From an uncultured Victivallales bacterium (GTDB taxonomy: Bacteria; Verrucomicrobiota; Lentisphaeria; Oligosphaerales; JAFGRS01), in the NCBI GenBank assembly GCA_903834675.1, contig CAILKC010000869.1:1-6128 (forward strand): a stretch of DNA of 6,128 bases, written 5' to 3'. Shown piece after piece: positions 6,073 through 6,128 of this stretch. The notes beneath the pieces were generated by a model. The model saw only the letters and a list, made by a program, of their open reading frames with translations. It ran no database searches and had not been told where the DNA came from. Position 1 is the stretch's first letter. Each line of letters begins with the position of its first letter. Made by a program: the position numbers and the translations under genes.

Positions 6073-6128
6073 CCACGGGCTCACGCCCGTGGCTACATAA
6101 TTGCCATCCCCTGCGGGGATTATAAAAC
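6073..6128 (-). repeat. Composite palindromic repeat, inverted copy
   Basis: Read on the minus strand it begins GTTTTA at 6128, then hairpin ATCCCC-GCA-GGGGAT (6120-6106), a linker, then the 24-bp unit (6096-6073), which matches 5947-5970 with a single C/T difference in the loop. It is therefore an inverted copy of 5917-5970. The window ends exactly at its GTTTTA, so the outer boundary cannot be seen. Confidence 0.75.

Larger units (their letters stand above)
5542..6128. other. Gene-free right end: decayed gene remnant and palindromic repeats
   Basis: No credible intact gene lies in these 587 bp. A 109-codon plus-strand open frame starting near 5579 is Arg- and Ser-rich and overlaps, in the wrong frame, the coiled-coil remnant at 5752-5862; I do not consider it coding. 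Other contents are a 14-bp perfect palindrome TCCGCCGCGGCGGA at 5677-5690 and the inverted hairpin array from 5917 to the window end. Confidence 0.6.

Noticed and set aside
5917..6128. CRISPR array
   Set aside because: The repeated units are short palindromes with irregular spacing and opposite orientations, without equal-length spacers or cas genes in view.

Overview
The window is 6.1 kb of high-GC bacterial DNA with four protein genes, three long non-coding stretches and one degraded gene end. The genes encode an outer-membrane porin with a C-terminal Phe, a Gfo/Idh/MocA-type dehydrogenase and an exported thioredoxin-TPR protein, so the host is Gram-negative. High GC, the Gfo/Idh/MocA and TlpA-like families, and intergenic arrays of small GC-rich palindromes suggest a Planctomycetota/Verrucomicrobiota-type or similar environmental genome. 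That placement is an impression from gene families; no marker gene is present.

Layout: 1-1200 (+) is the 3' part of an AlbA_2 (Schlafen-type) domain gene whose start lies outside the window. 1201-1549 is non-coding, with a near-identical 29-bp direct repeat, foldable sequence between the copies and a terminator hairpin at the right end. 1550-2917 (-) is an alginate-export-like porin. 2918-3362 is a 445-bp divergent intergenic region with candidate promoter elements and a hexanucleotide repeat. 3363-4469 (+) is the oxidoreductase and 4564-5541 (+) the thioredoxin-TPR protein. 5542-6128 has no intact gene: it holds the 36-codon coiled-coil end of a lost gene and, at the right edge, two sets of small hairpins in opposite orientation.

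The porin and the oxidoreductase are divergently arranged and could share regulation of sugar or sugar-acid uptake and oxidation, but the sequence does not prove this. The thioredoxin-TPR gene follows the dehydrogenase in the same direction and may be cotranscribed, although a 10-bp GC-rich hairpin lies between them. I found no rRNA, tRNA, CRISPR array, transposase or integrase. I see no convincing new multi-gene system; the most unusual material is the non-coding repeat architecture and the AlbA_2 protein's large unassigned C-terminal region.
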